Source: Paraburkholderia tropica | GTDB lineage: Bacteria; Pseudomonadota; Gammaproteobacteria; Burkholderiales; Burkholderiaceae | DNA: 64,000 bases | NCBI RefSeq assembly: GCF_900109265.1 | Contig: NZ_FNZM01000019.1 | Coordinates: forward strand, 124,001 to 188,000 | Direction of reading: 5' to 3' | Shown: piece by piece, positions 8,171 to 16,651 of the stretch | Layout: every line of letters starts with the position of its first letter | How positions within the stretch are numbered: the stretch's first letter is position 1 | The notes under the pieces: model-generated | The model's database searches: none | The model's input: the letters and a program-made list of their open reading frames with translations, nothing else | What the model was told of the DNA's origin: nothing | Translations under genes and position numbers: made by a program

Positions 8171-8200
8171 ACGGCGCACGCCTCAAGCGTGCGCCGTTTT
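8171..8200. terminator. Rho-independent terminator between kgtP and the MocR gene
   Basis: An 11-bp perfect stem (ACGGCGCACGC at 8171-8181, GCGTGCGCCGT at 8187-8197) with loop CTCAA is followed by TTT and a T-rich tail. It terminates kgtP and lies at the end of the convergent MocR gene. Confidence 0.88.
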
Positions 8201-8204
8201 CGTT

Positions 8205-9659
8205 TCAGTCCACGCGCTCCCACGCCGATGGCGCGGCGGCCCGCTCCATCGCGCGCTGCAAGGTCTCGTAGACTTTGGGCCGGTTGCACTGCGACGCATT
8301 GAACCGTAGATACTCGCCCGCGCTGCGCGTCGCGCTGAACACGTTGCCCGGCGCGAGCACCACGCCGTCGGCGAGCGCCTCGCGCGCGACCTGCGCCGCA
8401 TCGAGCCCGTCGGGCAAACGCGCCCACAACAGCATGCCCGCTTGCGGCCGCGTCCACACCGTGAGACCCGCCGCCGCGAGCCGGCGCAGCGTGTCGCCCA
8501 TCGCGTCGGCGAGCCGCGTGCGCAAGCCTTCCAGATAGCGCCGATACGTTCCGTCCACGAGCAGACGGTGCACCAGATCGGCCGTCAGGTCGCCGTTGCC
8601 GAACGCCACCGCGAGCTTCAGATCGACGATCGGCTCGATCCAGTCCGCGCGCGCCGCGATATAGCCGCAGCGCGCGGCCGCCGTCATCGTCTTCGAAAAG
8701 CTGCCGATGGCGATCACGCGCGCGAGACCGTCGAAGGCCGCGAGACGCGGCGCGGGATCGCTCTCGAAGTCGGCGAAGATGTCGTCTTCGATGATGGTGA
8801 GCCGATGCTCCTCGGCGAGCTTGAGCAGACGATGGGCGGCCGCGGGCGCGAGCGTCGCGCCGGTCGGATTGTGGATCGCCGAATTCGTCACGTACAGACG
8901 CGGCCGATGCTCGACGAGCGCGCGCTCGAACGCGGCCAGATCGGGACCGTTGGGCGTGTACGGCACGCCGACGACCTTCGCGCCATGCACGCGCAGCATC
9001 GCCTGAAAGTTGAAATAGCACGGGTCGTCGACGAGCACGGTGTCGCCGGGTTCGAGCAGGAAGCGGCACAGCAGGTCGAGCGCCTGGCTGCCGCTGTCGG
9101 TGAGCGCGATCTGGCCAGGCTCGGCGCCGATGCCGTGCTGCGCGAGCCGCCACGACAGATGCTGGCGCAGCGCCGGATGGCCGAGCGGCGTGGCGTAATC
9201 GGTCAGTTGCGCACGCGGATCGCGCGCCATGGCGCGCAGCGCGCGGCGCACCGCGTCCTGCGGCAGCCACGAAGCGGGCAGCCAGCCGCAGCCGGGACGC
9301 AACGCGCGCGCGTCGGTTTCGAGCGACTGGCGCGTGAGCCAGAGCGGATCGATTTCGCGATCCAGACGCGGTTGCGGCTGCGCGCCCGCGAGACCGCGCT
9401 CGCCCACGGCACCACCCGCCCCGCCCGCCACGAAAAATCCCGAGCCGCGCCGCGCCACCAGCGCGCCTTCGGCCACGAGGCGCTCATAGGCCTCGACCAC
9501 CGTCGACTTGGACACGCCGGACTGCTCGCTCATCGTGCGGATGGACGGCACGCGCGCACCCGCCGCCAGCGCCCGCGACGCGATGCGCTCGCGCACGATC
9601 CGCATGACCTGTTCGACACGCGTGAGCGCGCCGTCCGCTGTCCGCCGTGCGTCTTCCAT
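8205..9659 (-). CDS. MocR/GabR-type regulator (GntR HTH fused to aminotransferase domain)
   Basis: Transcription factor of 484 residues with an N-terminal GntR winged helix (about 10-75, VPSIRTMSEQSGVSKSTVVEAYERL) joined by a variable linker to a fold-type I PLP aminotransferase domain (about 110-480). The Schiff-base lysine lies in GSFSKTM and the PLP-binding Asp/Asn region in TDSGSQALDLL and SAIHNPTG. Members usually sense a PLP adduct instead of catalysing a reaction. The ATG at 9659 is preferred because GGAGG lies six bases upstream; the GTG 18 bases earlier lacks this. It is divergent from the EamA exporter at 9832, its probable target. Confidence 0.9.
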   Translation of the reverse strand: MEDARRTADGALTRVEQVMRIVRERIASRALAAGARVPSIRTMSEQSGVSKSTVVEAYERLVAEGALVARRGSGFFVAGGAGGAVGERGLAGAQPQPRLDREIDPLWLTRQSLETDARALRPGCGWLPASWLPQDAVRRALRAMARDPRAQLTDYATPLGHPALRQHLSWRLAQHGIGAEPGQIALTDSGSQALDLLCRFLLEPGDTVLVDDPCYFNFQAMLRVHGAKVVGVPYTPNGPDLAAFERALVEHRPRLYVTNSAIHNPTGATLAPAAAHRLLKLAEEHRLTIIEDDIFADFESDPAPRLAAFDGLARVIAIGSFSKTMTAAARCGYIAARADWIEPIVDLKLAVAFGNGDLTADLVHRLLVDGTYRRYLEGLRTRLADAMGDTLRRLAAAGLTVWTRPQAGMLLWARLPDGLDAAQVAREALADGVVLAPGNVFSATRSAGEYLRFNASQCNRPKVYETLQRAMERAAAPSAWERVD

Positions 9660-9701
9660 CTGTCCTCCGCTGTCCACCGGCTGCCCCTCACGGTTGCCAA
9701 C

Positions 9702-9745
9702 TGTACTGATCCGTACTCAATACAGTTCATCGAAATTGTACTGAT
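9702..9745. promoter_or_regulatory. Widely spaced direct repeats, candidate MocR operator
   Basis: TGTACTGAT occurs at 9702-9710 and again at 9737-9745, 35 bp apart start to start, in the region shared by the MocR gene and the EamA exporter. ACTGTA (9700-9705) and TACAGT (9721-9726) also form inverted arms. Widely spaced direct repeats are the known kind of target for GabR, the best studied relative. Binding by this MocR protein is inference. Confidence 0.6.
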
Positions 9746-9831
9746 GCATAGCTTACCGGTTCGGGAGCGCGCGCGCATGATCGGCCAGATGGCTCAGGCA
9801 CTTCGGCCAGGGCCGCCACGCTCTCTCCCGC

Positions 9832-10746
9832 ATGCGCAAAACCCTCGACTCCACTACCGACGGCTGGCTCTGCGGCCTCGCCGGCGTGCTCATCTTCAGC
9901 GGCTCGCTGCCCGCCACGCGTGTGGCCGTGCTTGGCCTCGATCCGCTCTTTCTCACCGGCGGGCGCGCCACGCTCGCGGGCGTGCTCGGCGCGTTGCTGC
10001 TGATGCTGTTTCGCGCGGCGCGCCCGCAGCGCGCCGAAGTCTGGCCGCTCGTGATCGTGGCGCTCGGCGTGGTGGTGGGTTTTCCGCTGCTCACGGCGCT
10101 CGCGCTGCGCCATGTGAGTTCGGCGCACGCGATCGTCTTCATCGGGCTGCTGCCGCTCGCCACCGCGATCTTCGGCGTGATGCGCGCGGGCGAGCGCCCG
10201 CAGCCCGCGTTCTGGCTGTTCTCCGCGATCGGCAGCGGCGCGGTGGTCGCGTTCGCGCTGCGTCACGGCGCCGACGCCTCGCCGATCGGCGACGCGCTGA
10301 TGCTCGCCGCAATCGTGGTCTGCGGCCTCGGCTACGCGGAGGGCGCGCGGCTCTCGCGGCGTCTCGGCGGCTGGCAGGTGATCTGCTGGGCGCTGGTGAT
10401 TTCGCTGCCCGTAATGGCGCCGCTCGCCGCGTGGCGTCTGCCGGCCTCGTTCGCGGCAGTCAGCGCGGCGTCGTGGTGGGGATTCGCTTACGTCTCGCTG
10501 TTCAGCATGTTGATCGGCTTCGTGTTCTGGTATCGCGGACTCGCGCTCGGCGGCATCGCGGGCGTCGGCCAGTTGCAGTTGCTGCAGCCGTTCTTCGGCT
10601 TCCTGCTCGCCGCGCTGCTGCTTCACGAAGCGGTGCCGCCCGCGATGCTCGCCGTGACGGCCGTGGTGATCGGCTGCGTGGCCGGCGCGCGCCGCTTCGG
10701 ACGCGGCCCCGCGCCGCAACGCACGGCGCAGGCGCAGCGCGGTTGA
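9832..10746 (+). CDS. EamA/DMT-family exporter
   Basis: Inner-membrane protein of 304 residues with ten predicted helices in two EamA repeats (about 10-145 and 155-290). Characteristic segments are SLPATRVAVLGLDPLFLTGGR in the first half and FVFWYRGLALGGIAGVGQLQLLQPFFG in the second. The family exports amino acids and other small metabolites. Divergence from a MocR regulator suggests it is induced by an amine, amino acid or vitamin B6-related ligand. No convincing ribosome site precedes the ATG. Confidence 0.87.
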   Translation: MRKTLDSTTDGWLCGLAGVLIFSGSLPATRVAVLGLDPLFLTGGRATLAGVLGALLLMLFRAARPQRAEVWPLVIVALGVVVGFPLLTALALRHVSSAHAIVFIGLLPLATAIFGVMRAGERPQPAFWLFSAIGSGAVVAFALRHGADASPIGDALMLAAIVVCGLGYAEGARLSRRLGGWQVICWALVISLPVMAPLAAWRLPASFAAVSAASWWGFAYVSLFSMLIGFVFWYRGLALGGIAGVGQLQLLQPFFGFLLAALLLHEAVPPAMLAVTAVVIGCVAGARRFGRGPAPQRTAQAQRG

Positions 10747-10897
10747 CGCCGATTCGCGCGATCAACGCATCGATGCGCATCGCGTCGGGCGTCGTGCACC
10801 CTTTCTGACGCACTTCATTTCGACGCGCGCGCAAGGCATAGTGGAGGGATCGGCTGCCGCCGCGCGGCCCCCAACCCGAGCCCTTCGCCGCCCGCTC

Positions 10898-11440
10898 ATG
10901 AACGCACCGCACGCCACCGCGCCCTCGCTGCGCGACGCCACGCCCGACGACTTCGCTTCCATTGCCGCGATCTACGCGCACCACGTGCTGCACGGCGCGG
11001 CCTCGTTCGAGGAAACGCCGCCTTCGCTCGACGAACTCCTGCGCCGCCACGCCGCCGTACGCGAACAGGGCCTGCCCTGGATCGTCGCCGAGATCGACGG
11101 CCAGGTCGCCGGCTATTGCTACGCCACGCCTTATCGCCCGCGCGCGGCGTATCGCTTCACTGTGGAAGATTCGATCTATATCGACGAAGCATTTCGCGGA
11201 CGCGGCCTCGGCCGCGTGCTGCTCGACGCGCTGATCTCGCGCTGCGAGCAAGGTCCGTGGCGGCAGATGATCGCCGTGATCGCCGATCCGAAAGGCGGCT
11301 CGCTCGCGCTGCACACGAGCCTGGGTTTCGAACTCGTCGGCACGCTGCGCGCGGTGGGATTCAAGCACGGCGCGTGGCGCGACACCACGCTGATGCAGCG
11401 CGCGCTGAATGCGGGCGCAGCCAGTCCGCCCGACGCGTGA
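10898..11440 (+). CDS. GNAT N-acetyltransferase, phosphinothricin-acetyltransferase-like
   Basis: Acetyl-CoA-dependent acyltransferase of 180 residues. The N-terminal LRDATPDDFASIAAIYAHHV and the later PYRPRAAYRFTVEDSIYI match the phosphinothricin/methionine-sulfone acetyltransferase branch. The acetyl-CoA loop is RGRGLGRVLLDALI (about 107-120), and HTSLGFELVGTL is the usual C-terminal strand-helix. The ATG at 10898 gives the typical family start; an upstream in-frame GTG adds 19 unmatched residues. Likely substrates are methionine sulfone or sulfoximine, but this is family-level inference. Confidence 0.87.
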   Translation: MNAPHATAPSLRDATPDDFASIAAIYAHHVLHGAASFEETPPSLDELLRRHAAVREQGLPWIVAEIDGQVAGYCYATPYRPRAAYRFTVEDSIYIDEAFRGRGLGRVLLDALISRCEQGPWRQMIAVIADPKGGSLALHTSLGFELVGTLRAVGFKHGAWRDTTLMQRALNAGAASPPDA

Positions 11441-11587
11441 TCGCCAATCATACGGATACCGAACTATTGAAACGCAGACCGCGTGACGCCGAGCGTTTGC
11501 GCCCGAGTGGATCCCATTTACTGATCGACCGTCCGCACCCAGAATAGGCGTATCCGGCTTGCACCATCCACACGACAGGAGACGCCC

Positions 11588-12412
11588 ATGCTGAACAACG
11601 CAGCGGACAAGACCACCACGCGCGACGGCTACGCGAAGCAATACGTGCAGTTCGAGGACGAGCGCACACGGCCCGTGCGCGACCTGCTCGCCGCCGTGCC
11701 GATCGCGCCCGAGCAAACGATTCGCACGGCCATCGATATCGGCTGCGGCCCGGCGAATTCCACCGGCATCCTGATGGCCCGCGTGCCCGGCGCGCAGGTG
11801 AGCGGCCTCGACGCGTCGGCGGACATGCTCGACGCGGCGCGCAAACGTCTGCCACAACTGCAATTCGAACTCGCCGATATCGCCGAATGGAGCGCACGCG
11901 GCAGCGATGCGCCGCGTTACGACCTGATGCTCGCGAACGCCGTGCTGCAATGGCTGCCCGATCACGACACGCTGTTTCCGCGTCTCGTGCAGCGTCTCGC
12001 GCCCGGCGGCCATCTTGCGATCCAGATGCCCGACAATCTCGACGAACCCGCGCACACGCTGCTGCGCGAGATCGCCGCCGAAGCGCCGTGGGCGAGCCAC
12101 CTCGCCGGCGTGGCGCGCACCGAGCGCTTCGACGCGCGCCATTACTACGCGCTGCTCAAGCCGCTGTGCGCGCGCGTGGATGTCTGGCGCACGACTTACT
12201 ACCATCCGCTCGCGGGCGGAGCGGACGCCGTGGTCGAATGGTTCAAGGGCAGCGCGATGCGTCCGTTTCTCGCCGCGCTACGCAGCGACGACGAGCGCGC
12301 CGCGTTCACCGCGCGTTATCGCGAGGCCATCGCGCACGCGTATCCGGCGCTCGATGACGGCGTCGTGCTGCTGCCGTTCCCGCGCCTCTTCATCGTCGCG
12401 ACGCGAGGCTGA
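11588..12412 (+). CDS. tam: Trans-aconitate 2-methyltransferase
   Basis: SAM-dependent methyltransferase of 274 residues that esterifies trans-aconitate, the spontaneous and inhibitory isomer of the citric-acid-cycle intermediate cis-aconitate. SAM motif I is AIDIGCGPANST (about 48-59), the acidic ribose contact is in VSGLDASADML, and the ANAVLQWLPDH segment is typical of Tam and its relatives. The GGADAVVEWFKGSAMRPFLAAL region matches the Tam-specific C-terminal part. ACAGGAGACGCCC just before the ATG provides the ribosome site. It is a single gene with a 147-bp upstream gap. Confidence 0.88.
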   Translation: MLNNAADKTTTRDGYAKQYVQFEDERTRPVRDLLAAVPIAPEQTIRTAIDIGCGPANSTGILMARVPGAQVSGLDASADMLDAARKRLPQLQFELADIAEWSARGSDAPRYDLMLANAVLQWLPDHDTLFPRLVQRLAPGGHLAIQMPDNLDEPAHTLLREIAAEAPWASHLAGVARTERFDARHYYALLKPLCARVDVWRTTYYHPLAGGADAVVEWFKGSAMRPFLAALRSDDERAAFTARYREAIAHAYPALDDGVVLLPFPRLFIVATRG

Positions 12413-12529
12413 CGCGCGCACGCGGCCACCGCGCTGGCGTACCGTCCGCCGCACAATCCACAACGTTCACGAACGTAAAACGCAGCGATCAAATAAAGGT
12501 CAACGCGCGAATCCGATCGATTCGCCCCG

Positions 12530-12535
12530 TAAAAT
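12530..12535 (+). promoter_or_regulatory. -10 element TAAAAT upstream of the mscS-like gene
   Basis: TAAAAT at 12530-12535 lies 58 bp before the ATG at 12594 in the otherwise GC-rich gap. No clear -35 is seen, so the assignment is modest. Confidence 0.35.
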
Positions 12536-12593
12536 AGGCCCTCTTTGCGCGTCCGGTCACGCACCGGCGCGCCCGACTTCGAGGACGCCTCCC

Positions 12594-13490
12594 ATGCAAT
12601 CGCTACTCGTGCACGTTCACCCGTCCAACTGGAGTTTCCTGTGGGACGCGCTCTCCGCCCTCGCGCTGCGGCTGTGCGCCGCCGCCGTCATTCTGTGGGC
12701 GGGCTGGTGGATTTCCCGGCGCGTCGGCAAATGGCTCTCGGGCCAAAGCGGCATCGACCCCACGCTGCGCCCCATCGTGCGCGATTGTGCGCTGTGGGGC
12801 GTGCGCCTCGTTGCCATCGTCGGCGCGCTGTCGCAACTGGGCATCCAGACCGCGAGCATCGTGGCCGTGCTGGGCGCCGCCGGTCTCGCCATCGGCCTCG
12901 CGCTGCAAGGCACGCTGCAGAACATCGCGGCGGGCATCATGTTGCTGCTGCTGCGTCCGTTCAAGGTCGGCGACTATATCGACGGCGGCGGCGGCAACGT
13001 CGCGGGCACGGTCGAGGAAGTGAATCTCTTCACGACGCGCCTCACGAAACCCGACGGCATCTGCGAATACGTGCCGAACAGCGCGCTGTGGAGCAACTCG
13101 ATCCGCAATTTCAGCCGCAATCCCACGCGCCGTCTCGACCTCGAAGTCGAAGTGTCCGTGCGCGACGACGTGAACCGCGCGATCGAAGCGCTGCGCGCGC
13201 TGGCCGCCGCCGATCCGCGCGTGCTGGCCGCGCCCGCGCCGCAAGTCATGGTGACGCGTTTCGACGACAGCACCGTCGTGCTCAATATCCGCGCGTGGTC
13301 CAACATCGATACCTTCTGGGACATGCGCTGGGCGCTCTCGCGCCAGGTGCGCCAGGCGCTCGCCGACGCGCATTGCGCGCTGCCGCTGCGCACGCGCGAA
13401 CTGCATATCGTGCAGACGGGCGGCGCGCAAACAGAAGCACAAACGCAAAACGATTCCACGCAAGGCGCGACGCAACATCCCGCGCGCTAG
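12594..13490 (+). CDS. mscS: Small-conductance mechanosensitive channel, MscS family
   Basis: Inner-membrane channel of 298 residues that releases solutes on osmotic downshift. Three N-terminal transmembrane helices end in the pore helix, recognised by VLGAAGLAIGLALQGTLQNIAAG, in which small residues line the pore. The cytoplasmic beta domain starts at LLLRPFKVGDYIDGGG, and NSALWSNSIRNFSRNPTRRLDLEVEV is the usual middle-domain junction. The last 25 residues are Gln/Thr-rich and probably disordered. The frame is open far upstream through the tam gene, but the ATG at 12594 gives the expected start. It converges with the gene at 13527, 36 bp away. Confidence 0.9.
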   Translation: MQSLLVHVHPSNWSFLWDALSALALRLCAAAVILWAGWWISRRVGKWLSGQSGIDPTLRPIVRDCALWGVRLVAIVGALSQLGIQTASIVAVLGAAGLAIGLALQGTLQNIAAGIMLLLLRPFKVGDYIDGGGGNVAGTVEEVNLFTTRLTKPDGICEYVPNSALWSNSIRNFSRNPTRRLDLEVEVSVRDDVNRAIEALRALAAADPRVLAAPAPQVMVTRFDDSTVVLNIRAWSNIDTFWDMRWALSRQVRQALADAHCALPLRTRELHIVQTGGAQTEAQTQNDSTQGATQHPAR

Positions 13491-13526
13491 ATTCATGCGA
13501 TTGCCGCGCGTGTTTCAGGACGCAAT

Positions 13527-14078
13527 TCAGCGCGCTGGCAAGCGCCGGAACAGCGTCGGATAATCGATCACGAGTCCGTCGTCATCGATACGCAGTTCCG
13601 CCGTGAAATGGCGAAAAATGCCTTCATAGCGATAGATTCGATCGGGCTCGATGCACGTGTAGGCCTGCGCGACGCGCGTGGCTTCGAGTTCTGGCGCGGC
13701 GATATAGGCAACGTCGATCGGACGCCGTTCGCCGCGCGCCAGACCGAGGCGGCGAATCGGCAAGGTGTTCGTGAATGGCGTCGCCGCGATGTCGATGTCG
13801 ATGCAGCCTTCGATGGCGTCGAGCGCGCGGCCCGCGCCGTCGCGCCAGTGGCCGAGACCGTCGCCGTGCATCGCGAACGACGCGCCGCCCATCACGCGAA
13901 AGGCCGCGTAGGTCACGCGCCATTGCGCGTCGCAATGCACCGTGTAGCAGAGGCCGTAAGCCTTGCCGTAACGCTGCCCGACCACCACGCTTTCCACGCG
14001 GATCGCGCCGCCGCTCGCATCGAACGCCAGGTGCTCGATGCCCTCGCCTTCCTCCGAAGCCCAACGCACTTCACGCAT
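13527..14078 (-). CDS. Putative glycolipid-binding protein
   Basis: Cytoplasmic protein of 183 residues resembling the bacterial putative glycolipid-binding family (Pfam PF06475 type), whose function is unproven. It starts REVRWASEEGEGIEHLAF and contains the repeated beta-strand pattern typical of that family, including CIDIDIAATPFTNTLPIRRL and IYRYEGIFRHFTAELRIDDDG. There is no signal peptide or transmembrane segment. The ATG at 14078 has GGGAGA six bases upstream. It is divergent from the urea transporter gene across 249 bp. Confidence 0.75.
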   Translation of the reverse strand: MREVRWASEEGEGIEHLAFDASGGAIRVESVVVGQRYGKAYGLCYTVHCDAQWRVTYAAFRVMGGASFAMHGDGLGHWRDGAGRALDAIEGCIDIDIAATPFTNTLPIRRLGLARGERRPIDVAYIAAPELEATRVAQAYTCIEPDRIYRYEGIFRHFTAELRIDDDGLVIDYPTLFRRLPAR

Positions 14079-14327
14079 CGCTCGTCTCCCGCCGCGCCGG
14101 GATGCGCGGCTGCGGCTATCGTAGCGCAGGCGCGGCGCGCGCACGCGGCGCCGCAAATAGCGACTATCAACGCGCGCGCATGCGCAACGGCCGCGGCATC
14201 GCCTATGCTCGCGATGCGCACCGGCCGACGCGGCGCTGGCGCCGTTCGCGCGTTGCTGACCGCATTACTGACTGCGCCGCGTTCCGCCTCGTTCCCTGTC
14301 GCCTCCACGCCTTGCCGCACGACCGCC

Positions 14328-15314
14328 ATGCTGACTTCCGCGCCCGCCCCCGCTCATCCGGATGCCGCTTCCGCCCGGCTTGCCGCGCCTTTGCATACGC
14401 TTTTGCGCAGCCTGGGCCAGATCGTGTTGCAGCGCCACGCGGGCACCGGCGCGAGCGTGCTCGCGGCGCTCGCGCTCTGCGACGCGCGGCTCGTCTGCGC
14501 GGCGCTGATCGGCGCAACGGCGGCCAATGTCTGCGCGCTGCTCGGCGGCGCGCCGCTCGTCGAGATCGACGATGGTCTCGCGGGTTTCAACGGCGCGCTC
14601 GCCGCGCTCGCGGCCTTCACGTTCGCCGACGATCCCGCAACCGCGGTCGCCCTGGCGCTGCTCGCGGCCTGCGCGAGCGCCTGGCTGGGCGCGCCGCTCG
14701 CGCGTCGGCTCGGCGACGTGGGACTCGCGGTGTATTCGTCGCCGTGTCTGATTGCGACGTGGGTCTGGATGGCGTTGCGCACGGCGGCCCCGCCCAACAT
14801 AAGCGGAATCAGCGACGCAAAAACCGCCCCCGCACCACAAGCCTTCGACCTCGCCGCCCACGCGCTGAGCGGCACATTCAGCGGCCTCGCGCAAACCGCC
14901 TTCGCGACCGGCGCGCTGCCGGGCCTCGTGCTGCTCGCGGGCATCGCGCTTTCGTCGCGGCGCGCGGCGGCGTTTGCGCTCGGCGGCGCGGCGCTCGCGA
15001 GCGGCATCGAATGGCTCGCGGGCGTGCCCGGCGCGAACTTCGACGCGGGCCTCTGCGGTTTCAACGGCGCGCTCGCGGCGCTCGCCGCCAGTACGCTCGG
15101 CGCACGCGCCGCAATCTGTGCGACGATGCTCGCGGCGGCGCTGCATCTCGTCGCGACCTGCCTCGGTTTGCCCGCGATGACCGCGCCGTTCGCGCTCGCG
15201 GGCTGGGCCGTGCATGGCGCGTGGCGGCTGTGCGGATTCACGCGCGCCGCGCCCGTCTCGCCCGCCGCCATCCGGCTCAACGACCGCCTCAACGACCGGC
15301 CTTACGACCGCTAG
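14328..15314 (+). CDS. Urea transporter (UT family)
   Basis: Inner-membrane channel-like urea transporter of 328 residues. Two homologous halves are visible: the signature GFNGALAALAAFTF in the first half (about 84-97) recurs as GFNGALAALAASTL in the second, and FCN/ILQ-type motifs start each half. This internal duplication is the hallmark of the UT fold. The ATG at 14328 gives a normal family length; the frame is open for 720 bases upstream, but that part is antisense to the glycolipid-binding gene. No urease genes lie within the window. It probably shares a transcript with the class II aldolase gene, 10 bp downstream. Confidence 0.82.
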   Translation: MLTSAPAPAHPDAASARLAAPLHTLLRSLGQIVLQRHAGTGASVLAALALCDARLVCAALIGATAANVCALLGGAPLVEIDDGLAGFNGALAALAAFTFADDPATAVALALLAACASAWLGAPLARRLGDVGLAVYSSPCLIATWVWMALRTAAPPNISGISDAKTAPAPQAFDLAAHALSGTFSGLAQTAFATGALPGLVLLAGIALSSRRAAAFALGGAALASGIEWLAGVPGANFDAGLCGFNGALAALAASTLGARAAICATMLAAALHLVATCLGLPAMTAPFALAGWAVHGAWRLCGFTRAAPVSPAAIRLNDRLNDRPYDR

Positions 15315-15324
15315 AGAACACGCC

Positions 15325-16101
15325 ATGTCCTTCGCCCATCGCCCCACCGGCATTCGCGCCGACACCGCACCGCCTTCCGACGCCGAACGCCGGCTGCGCA
15401 TCGACCTCGCCGCCGCCTACCGCCTGATCGCGCTGTACGGCTGGGACGATCTGATCTACACGCACGTCTCCGCCGCCATTCCCGATCAGCCCGGCCGCTT
15501 TCTGCTCAATCCGTTCGGCCTCGCGTTCGACGAAGTGTGCGCGTCGAATCTCGTGAAGATCGACACCGAAGGACACATCGTCGGCGAGAGCGCGTATCGC
15601 GTGAACGCGACCGGCTTCGCGCTGCACGCCGCCGTGCATCTCGCGCGCCCCGACGCCGTCTGCGTGATGCATCTGCACAATACGGCGGGCATAGCGGTGT
15701 CGCTGCAACGCGACGGCCTGCTGCCCGCTTCGCAACACGCGCTGCGTTTCCACGAGCGCCTCGCGTGGCACGACTACGAAGGCCTCGCGTTCACGCCCGC
15801 CGAAGGCGCGCGCCTCACGGCGAATCTCGGTGCGAAGTTCGCGATGCTGTTGCGCAATCACGGCACGCTCACCACGGGCCGCACCGTCGCCGAAGCCTTC
15901 GTGCTGATGGCCACGCTCATCAAGGCCTGCGAAATTCAATTGCAGGCCCAGGCGGGCGGTGTGCCGCTCGTCGTGCCGCCGCCGGACGTCTGCGCGCGCA
16001 CGGCGCTGCAACTCGACGACGGCGGCGCGATCGAAGGCGAACTCGAATGGCCCGCGCTGCTGCGCAAGCTCGATCGTCTCGATACTTCGTACCGCGATTG
16101 A
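15325..16101 (+). CDS. Class II aldolase/adducin family protein
   Basis: Predicted Zn-dependent aldolase-fold protein of 258 residues. Metal ligands are visible as His-x-His in VMHLHNTAG (about 113-121) and a later His in LLRNHGTLTTGRT. The RIDLAAAYRLIALYGWDDL and THVSAAIPD segments match the adducin-like branch, in which many members have no defined substrate. The ATG at 15325 starts 10 bp after the urea transporter stop. The tautomerase gene follows 58 bp later, suggesting a small catabolic pair. The reaction cannot be assigned. Confidence 0.82.
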   Translation: MSFAHRPTGIRADTAPPSDAERRLRIDLAAAYRLIALYGWDDLIYTHVSAAIPDQPGRFLLNPFGLAFDEVCASNLVKIDTEGHIVGESAYRVNATGFALHAAVHLARPDAVCVMHLHNTAGIAVSLQRDGLLPASQHALRFHERLAWHDYEGLAFTPAEGARLTANLGAKFAMLLRNHGTLTTGRTVAEAFVLMATLIKACEIQLQAQAGGVPLVVPPPDVCARTALQLDDGGAIEGELEWPALLRKLDRLDTSYRD

Positions 16102-16159
16102 TCCGCATCGACAGCCAACGCTCAACGACACCCGAAGACACCCAACCAGGAGCCTCATC

Positions 16160-16348
16160 ATGCCGACATTCCACATCGAAATGTTCGAAGGACGCAGCGT
16201 CGAACAGAAACGCGAACTCGCCGCCGCGCTGACCGAGACCACCTGCAAGGTGCTCGGCGTGGACGCCTCGTCCGTCGACATCATCTTTCACGACGTGAAG
16301 CCCGAAAACTGGGCGACGGCGGGCAAACTCTGGAGCGATCCGCGTTGA
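16160..16348 (+). CDS. 4-oxalocrotonate tautomerase family protein
   Basis: Very small enzyme of 62 residues. Removal of the initiator methionine exposes Pro1 (PTFHIEMFEGRS), the general base of the tautomerase superfamily. The later EQKRELAAALTETT helix and SVDIIFHDVKPENWATAGKL strand-helix match the family. A ribosome site CAGGAG lies 8 bases before the ATG. It follows the class II aldolase on the same strand and is probably co-transcribed. The substrate is unknown; the family includes keto-enol tautomerases and dehalogenases. Confidence 0.85.
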   Translation: MPTFHIEMFEGRSVEQKRELAAALTETTCKVLGVDASSVDIIFHDVKPENWATAGKLWSDPR

Positions 16349-16406
16349 GCGCGCCGCGCACCTGGGCGAATTGACGCACAACGCGCGACGCCGCTTGAAC
16401 GCGATC

Positions 16407-16426
16407 CAAATTGACGCAAATTGACG
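16407..16426. repeat. Two tandem copies of CAAATTGACG upstream of the cyd operon
   Basis: CAAATTGACG at 16407-16416 is repeated at 16417-16426, and a third related GAATTGACGC lies near 16368. The 303-bp gap 16349-16651 holds these, the FNR box and the leader hairpin. The 10-bp period places them on one face of the helix, so an accessory regulator site is possible. Confidence 0.45.
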
Positions 16427-16477
16427 CAGCGCGCGCACCTTGCGCCACATCAAAGCACAGCGAATCCTCTCGCTAAA

Positions 16478-16491
16478 TTGATCCTTATCAA
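16478..16491. promoter_or_regulatory. Perfect FNR/ANR box upstream of cydAB
   Basis: TTGATCCTTATCAA matches the FNR/ANR consensus TTGAT-N4-ATCAA at every fixed position. It lies 161 bases before the cydA start, so low-oxygen activation of the bd oxidase is strongly suggested. If it acts at -41.5, transcription would start near 16526, just before the leader hairpin. Confidence 0.85.
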
Positions 16492-16530
16492 CGCGTTAGC
16501 GCACGCTCTTTTCTCTTGACGATTGACTGC

Positions 16531-16554
16531 TGCGACATGCTGGCGCATGTCGCA
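16531..16554. promoter_or_regulatory. Perfect 10-bp-arm inverted repeat in the cyd leader
   Basis: TGCGACATGC (16531-16540) pairs perfectly with GCATGTCGCA (16545-16554) around the loop TGGC. No T-run follows, so it is not a standard terminator. It could be a second regulator site or a stabilising leader hairpin in the cydA mRNA. Confidence 0.7.
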
Positions 16555-16651
16555 GCGCAGCACGACGCGCGGGCTTCCCCTACGCTTACGTCCATTCGCA
16601 CGCGGCAACGCATGCGTCACGCAAGCAAATACAGCCACGCAAGGCACGCAT

